Shown here piece after piece: positions 61,493-64,000 of a DNA stretch of 64,000 bases. The stretch's first letter is position 1, and each line of letters starts with the position of its first letter. Under the pieces are notes generated by a model. It had not been told where the DNA came from and did no database searches. It saw nothing but the letters and a program-made list of their open reading frames with translations. Where the stretch lies: the NCBI RefSeq assembly GCF_003096355.1, contig NZ_QEKI01000010.1:107509-171508 (forward strand). Reading direction: 5' to 3'. Origin of the DNA: Pontibacter virosus (GTDB lineage Bacteria > Bacteroidota > Bacteroidia > Cytophagales > Hymenobacteraceae). Position numbers and translations under genes: made by a program.

Positions 61493-63235
61493 TTACAAGT
61501 TGCTATCTTGAGGGGCAAAAAACTCTATGGCAGCTTTATTAAACTCAATCGATATTTCCTGCGGAGCATAATGGGAGGCGTCTTTAAAGATAATCAATTT
61601 TGCCCCTTTGATACTTTCAGCTATTGCCTTGGTGTGTGACTCCAGAATTACGTCATGCTCCCCTGCCATCACCAACACTGGAACACGGACAGCGCTCATA
61701 TCTTCAAAGCTCATCTGCGGTTCATATAGCAGCAGTCTCAGAAGTCTTGACCGGTTTAGTGATTGCTCGTCCACCTTCCCCTCCAATTCCTCAAGCTGCT
61801 TGTTGAACAAGTCTAAAAGCCCGCTTTCTATAGCTGTTTTATCTGGAAAAAGATTTGCTCCCATGATGGCGATCTTCTTCACGTATTCAGGGTGGTTTAA
61901 AGCCATCTTTAGAGCCGTGTTTCCGCCGTCGCTCCACCCTAGCACGTTTACTTGCTTCAGACTCAAGGAGTCCAGCAACTGCTTCATGTCTGACGCAAAT
62001 AGGTCATAGGTAAGCTCTTCCAAGTCTTTATCACTGCTTCTTCCGTGGACGCGGGTGTCCACGGCAATTACTTTAAAGTACTTTGACAGAGATGCTATCT
62101 GCTGAGAAAAAGCGGAAATAGATTGCCCATTCCCGTGGAGCAGCAGGAGCGGCTCTCCTTGGCCATAACTCTCATAGTATAGTTTCGCACTGTTCGCGTT
62201 TACATAGTTCCCGACCTCTAAGCTATCTCCATAACTATATTTGCTTTGCAGATTATTAGGCGTCTGCATGGCGATGTACCTAAGGTATTTTAAGCTGTCA
62301 GGCAGCAAATAGTCCTCTGCTGGGGGATTTTCTGATTGGGTGTTTTTATTCTTTCCTTTATAAGAGTCAGCTTTGAGGTAAAAGCTCAGGTAGCCAGGGC
62401 TCACCTCTTTCCACTGGTCCTGGCTTTTGTCGCGGAAGAGTATGGAATGAGTAGGAATGGGAACAGCAGAAATGGCAAAAGATTTTCTGTTGCCCTCAAT
62501 GGCCTCACTTTTCAGCCATTGAATGGTGACCGCCACTTTGTCCTGCCCTTCCAGAAAAATGTGGTACTTACTGAGGTCCACCTTCACCCAACCCTTCTTC
62601 TCCGTGACATCAAACCGTATATCTTCCTTCAATAACGACTGGTCAGGTAAACCGTCTTTTACGCTGTATAAATTTAAGCGGAACCTGACGTATTTGAACC
62701 TGTTGAACACAACGTACATGTTGAAATCCCTAAGGAGAACCTCCTCATCCAGGTTTAGAATTGTGCCTTGCTCTTTGGCAAGCTCATCGGACACGAGGTT
62801 GTTTTCTGTATACATGTTGGACACCATCATCGTGGAGTTTCCCGTCCTGCCAAAGGTCTTCGTCTTGACCTTTCGTGCCTTCACCGTTACTTCGTTTAAC
62901 TTTATCTGAGCTGGTGGCAGGCTAATTAGCTGATGCCCTTGCCTAAAAGCTGCAACGGTAGTTCCAACACTTTTGTAGCCAACGCAGGAGACAATTACCT
63001 CCTCCTCATCAGAAACAGCAGTAGCTGGAATAGTAAAGCTAAACCTCCCATTTTCATCGGCAACAGTACCCAGGCTTTTTCCCTTTATTCCTACAGTGGC
63101 GTACGGCACAGGCTCATTCTGAAACCTGTAAACAACCTCTCCTTTTAAGGTCAGGTTTTGAGAAGCTGCCGAAGTATAAGCTAGAAATAAAATAAAATGC
63201 AGGAACAGTTTGAATGTTTTCATTAATTGGGTCAA
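61493..63235 (-). CDS. CarboxypepD_reg-like / alpha-beta hydrolase fusion
   Basis: 580 residues. Signal peptide (ending SAASQ, about 26). Residues 28-125 are a carboxypeptidase-regulatory-like (TonB-dependent-transporter plug-side) domain: LTLKGEVVYRFQNEPVPYAT, GTVADENGRFSFTIP, VSCVGYKSV. A middle beta-rich region (125-310) follows. Then an alpha/beta hydrolase (about 335-575): LLLLHGNG, GWSDGG with Ser435, GEHD with Asp528, and ASHYAP with His555. Both halves are known in this phylum; the join in one exported chain is less usual. Probably periplasmic or surface, cleaving an ester or peptide taken up from outside. Confidence 0.85.
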   Translation of the reverse strand: MTQLMKTFKLFLHFILFLAYTSAASQNLTLKGEVVYRFQNEPVPYATVGIKGKSLGTVADENGRFSFTIPATAVSDEEEVIVSCVGYKSVGTTVAAFRQGHQLISLPPAQIKLNEVTVKARKVKTKTFGRTGNSTMMVSNMYTENNLVSDELAKEQGTILNLDEEVLLRDFNMYVVFNRFKYVRFRLNLYSVKDGLPDQSLLKEDIRFDVTEKKGWVKVDLSKYHIFLEGQDKVAVTIQWLKSEAIEGNRKSFAISAVPIPTHSILFRDKSQDQWKEVSPGYLSFYLKADSYKGKNKNTQSENPPAEDYLLPDSLKYLRYIAMQTPNNLQSKYSYGDSLEVGNYVNANSAKLYYESYGQGEPLLLLHGNGQSISAFSQQIASLSKYFKVIAVDTRVHGRSSDKDLEELTYDLFASDMKQLLDSLSLKQVNVLGWSDGGNTALKMALNHPEYVKKIAIMGANLFPDKTAIESGLLDLFNKQLEELEGKVDEQSLNRSRLLRLLLYEPQMSFEDMSAVRVPVLVMAGEHDVILESHTKAIAESIKGAKLIIFKDASHYAPQEISIEFNKAAIEFFAPQDSNL

Positions 63236-63310
63236 GAGTGTGATAAAAAGCCTATGAACTTTAAGAGGTACTGAATTTTATACAAGCAGCTTCTGAATAT
63301 GAGTTAGCAT

Positions 63311-63386
63311 GAGGCACAACGGCTCGTGCATAATGTGGGGAGGCATAGCCGAACCTAAATTATGAAACTTGTTAGTGCTTGGTGTT
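63311..63386 (+). repeat. attC-like hairpin
   Basis: GCACAAC at 63313-63319 pairs with GTTAGTGC at 63370-63377 (one bulge), and CATAAT at 63330-63335 pairs with ATTATG at 63359-63364. This two-step stem resembles integron attC sites, and similar hairpins are frequent in Bacteroidota spacers. No integrase is in view, and the core does not fit RYYYAAC/GTTRRRY well. Confidence 0.35.
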
Positions 63387-63387
63387 T

Positions 63388-63969
63388 TTAGTCAAATTTG
63401 TCAAAATAAATGTCGATGTCGTTATCACCGAACTTTTGTTTTTCTTCTTCCGTGAACGAGAATATTTCACTGTCAAGTTTGCTGTGATTAAACGTGTCAT
63501 AGCATTCTGCAATTTGATTCTCCAGCGTATAAATTTGACAATGACATATGTCTCTGTTGTCAAAGAATTCTTTCAGATTTCCAATGATTGCATTTTTATT
63601 CCTATCCGTAATCAGCAAATTAAGTCCGCCGTTCCAAACAGTAAATTTCCCAAACTGTGGTTTTTGATACTTATAACTGTCAAATAGGGAAGATTTGAAA
63701 ACTTCTGCCTGCCTGTCCGTTTTGCAGTCTTGGATTGAGTTAATAGTATACTTTTTTATTTCTGCTATTTCTTTGTCACTATAGGTGATTGATGTCCAGT
63801 TGCACTGTAACTCCGCAACACAATTGTCTGGAAATTGCTCTATAATGCTGCACAGAAAGTGTACTTGGTCAAAACTTTTTTCTTTCATACTCTTGGCACT
63901 AACGGCAGTTTGTCTAAAAACCTCTGCACGTTTCTTAGCTAAAGATAGCGATTTGAAGATATACTTCAC
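63388..63969 (-). CDS. Hypothetical AT-rich protein, 193 residues
   Basis: From a GTG at 63969, or perhaps the ATG at 63888. MKYIFKSLSLAKKRAEVFRQ at the start, charged and Lys/Asp/Phe-rich, no signal peptide. The middle VWNGGLNLLITDRNKNAIIG and the acidic C-terminus FTEEEKQKFGDNDIDIYFDK do not match a family I recognise. An in-frame TAA lies upstream. Composition is AT-richer than most of the window. A short open frame from the window edge to a TAA at 63935 may be the end of another gene on this strand, which would favour the later start. Confidence 0.5.
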   Translation of the reverse strand: MKYIFKSLSLAKKRAEVFRQTAVSAKSMKEKSFDQVHFLCSIIEQFPDNCVAELQCNWTSITYSDKEIAEIKKYTINSIQDCKTDRQAEVFKSSLFDSYKYQKPQFGKFTVWNGGLNLLITDRNKNAIIGNLKEFFDNRDICHCQIYTLENQIAECYDTFNHSKLDSEIFSFTEEEKQKFGDNDIDIYFDKFD

Positions 63970-64000
63970 CAGAAGCGAGGTCTTTTCTTATTTGCGCCTG

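Noticed and set aside
1..64000. CRISPR array, tRNA, rRNA, insertion sequence or prophage
   Set aside because: No regular spaced repeat, no cloverleaf, no rRNA stretch and no transposase, integrase or phage structural gene was found by reading.

Overview
The window looks like a chromosomal segment of a Bacteroidota bacterium, most likely a Cytophagales/Hymenobacteraceae member such as Pontibacter (genus is an inference). Signs: a secreted protein with a gliding-motility-type C-terminal sorting domain, many small lipoproteins, 7TM-type sensor kinases, LytS/LytTR and PAS-kinase signalling, TAnnTTTG-like promoters and few Shine-Dalgarno sites. No rRNA, tRNA, CRISPR array, insertion sequence or phage gene was recognised. 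Most of the window is mid-GC; 17.1-20.9 kb, 54.5-55.6 kb and the last kilobase are visibly AT-richer and look acquired.

Layout. 0-9 kb: a lipoprotein, an MsbA-type ABC exporter, a secreted penicillin-acylase-family hydrolase, two more lipoproteins, a 58-residue conserved small protein, a DUF4239-like membrane protein and a DUF6152/DUF6644 pair. 9-17 kb: PAS kinase, proline iminopeptidase, calycin-like lipoprotein, a frameshifted small gene, an ArsR/AHSA1 operon with two operators, a DUF3616 protein, truA and an ASCH-like protein, interspersed with REP-like hairpins. 17-21 kb: AT-rich island with one 1157-residue S1/AlbA_2 protein, followed by an 81-bp relic of the hrpB 5' end. 21-30 kb: esterase, membrane-anchored AraC regulator, T9SS cargo, an HTH/nucleotidyltransferase pair resembling a toxin-antitoxin system, and intact hrpB. 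30-38 kb: a signalling block (MFS/HEAT transporter-like protein, cNMP-binding protein, receiver-adenylate cyclase, Pycsar-type membrane effector, 7TM histidine kinase). 38-51 kb: AGCS symporter, small glycogen-binding-like protein, acyl-CoA ligase, MBL hydrolase, small exporter, SDR, a second 58-residue protein, acetyltransferase, triple-PAS kinase, pirin. 51-64 kb: EF-hand lipoprotein, LytS/LytTR pair split by a serine hydrolase gene, purL, DUF1456 protein, a regulatory-domain/alpha-beta-hydrolase fusion and an AT-rich orphan gene.

The most notable points are: the 30-38 kb cyclic-nucleotide block, which contains all parts for phosphorelay-controlled cAMP production plus a PycTM-type effector; the AT-rich S1/AlbA_2 gene as a defence candidate; the HTH/NTase pair; and an octamer, AGGTATAG/CTATACCT, present about 50 times (about 2 expected), in genes and spacers alike, but missing from the AT-rich insertions. 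Three dispersed-repeat types (REP-like hairpins, nested CCCCTTGAGGGG palindromes, an attC-like hairpin) occupy the longer spacers.
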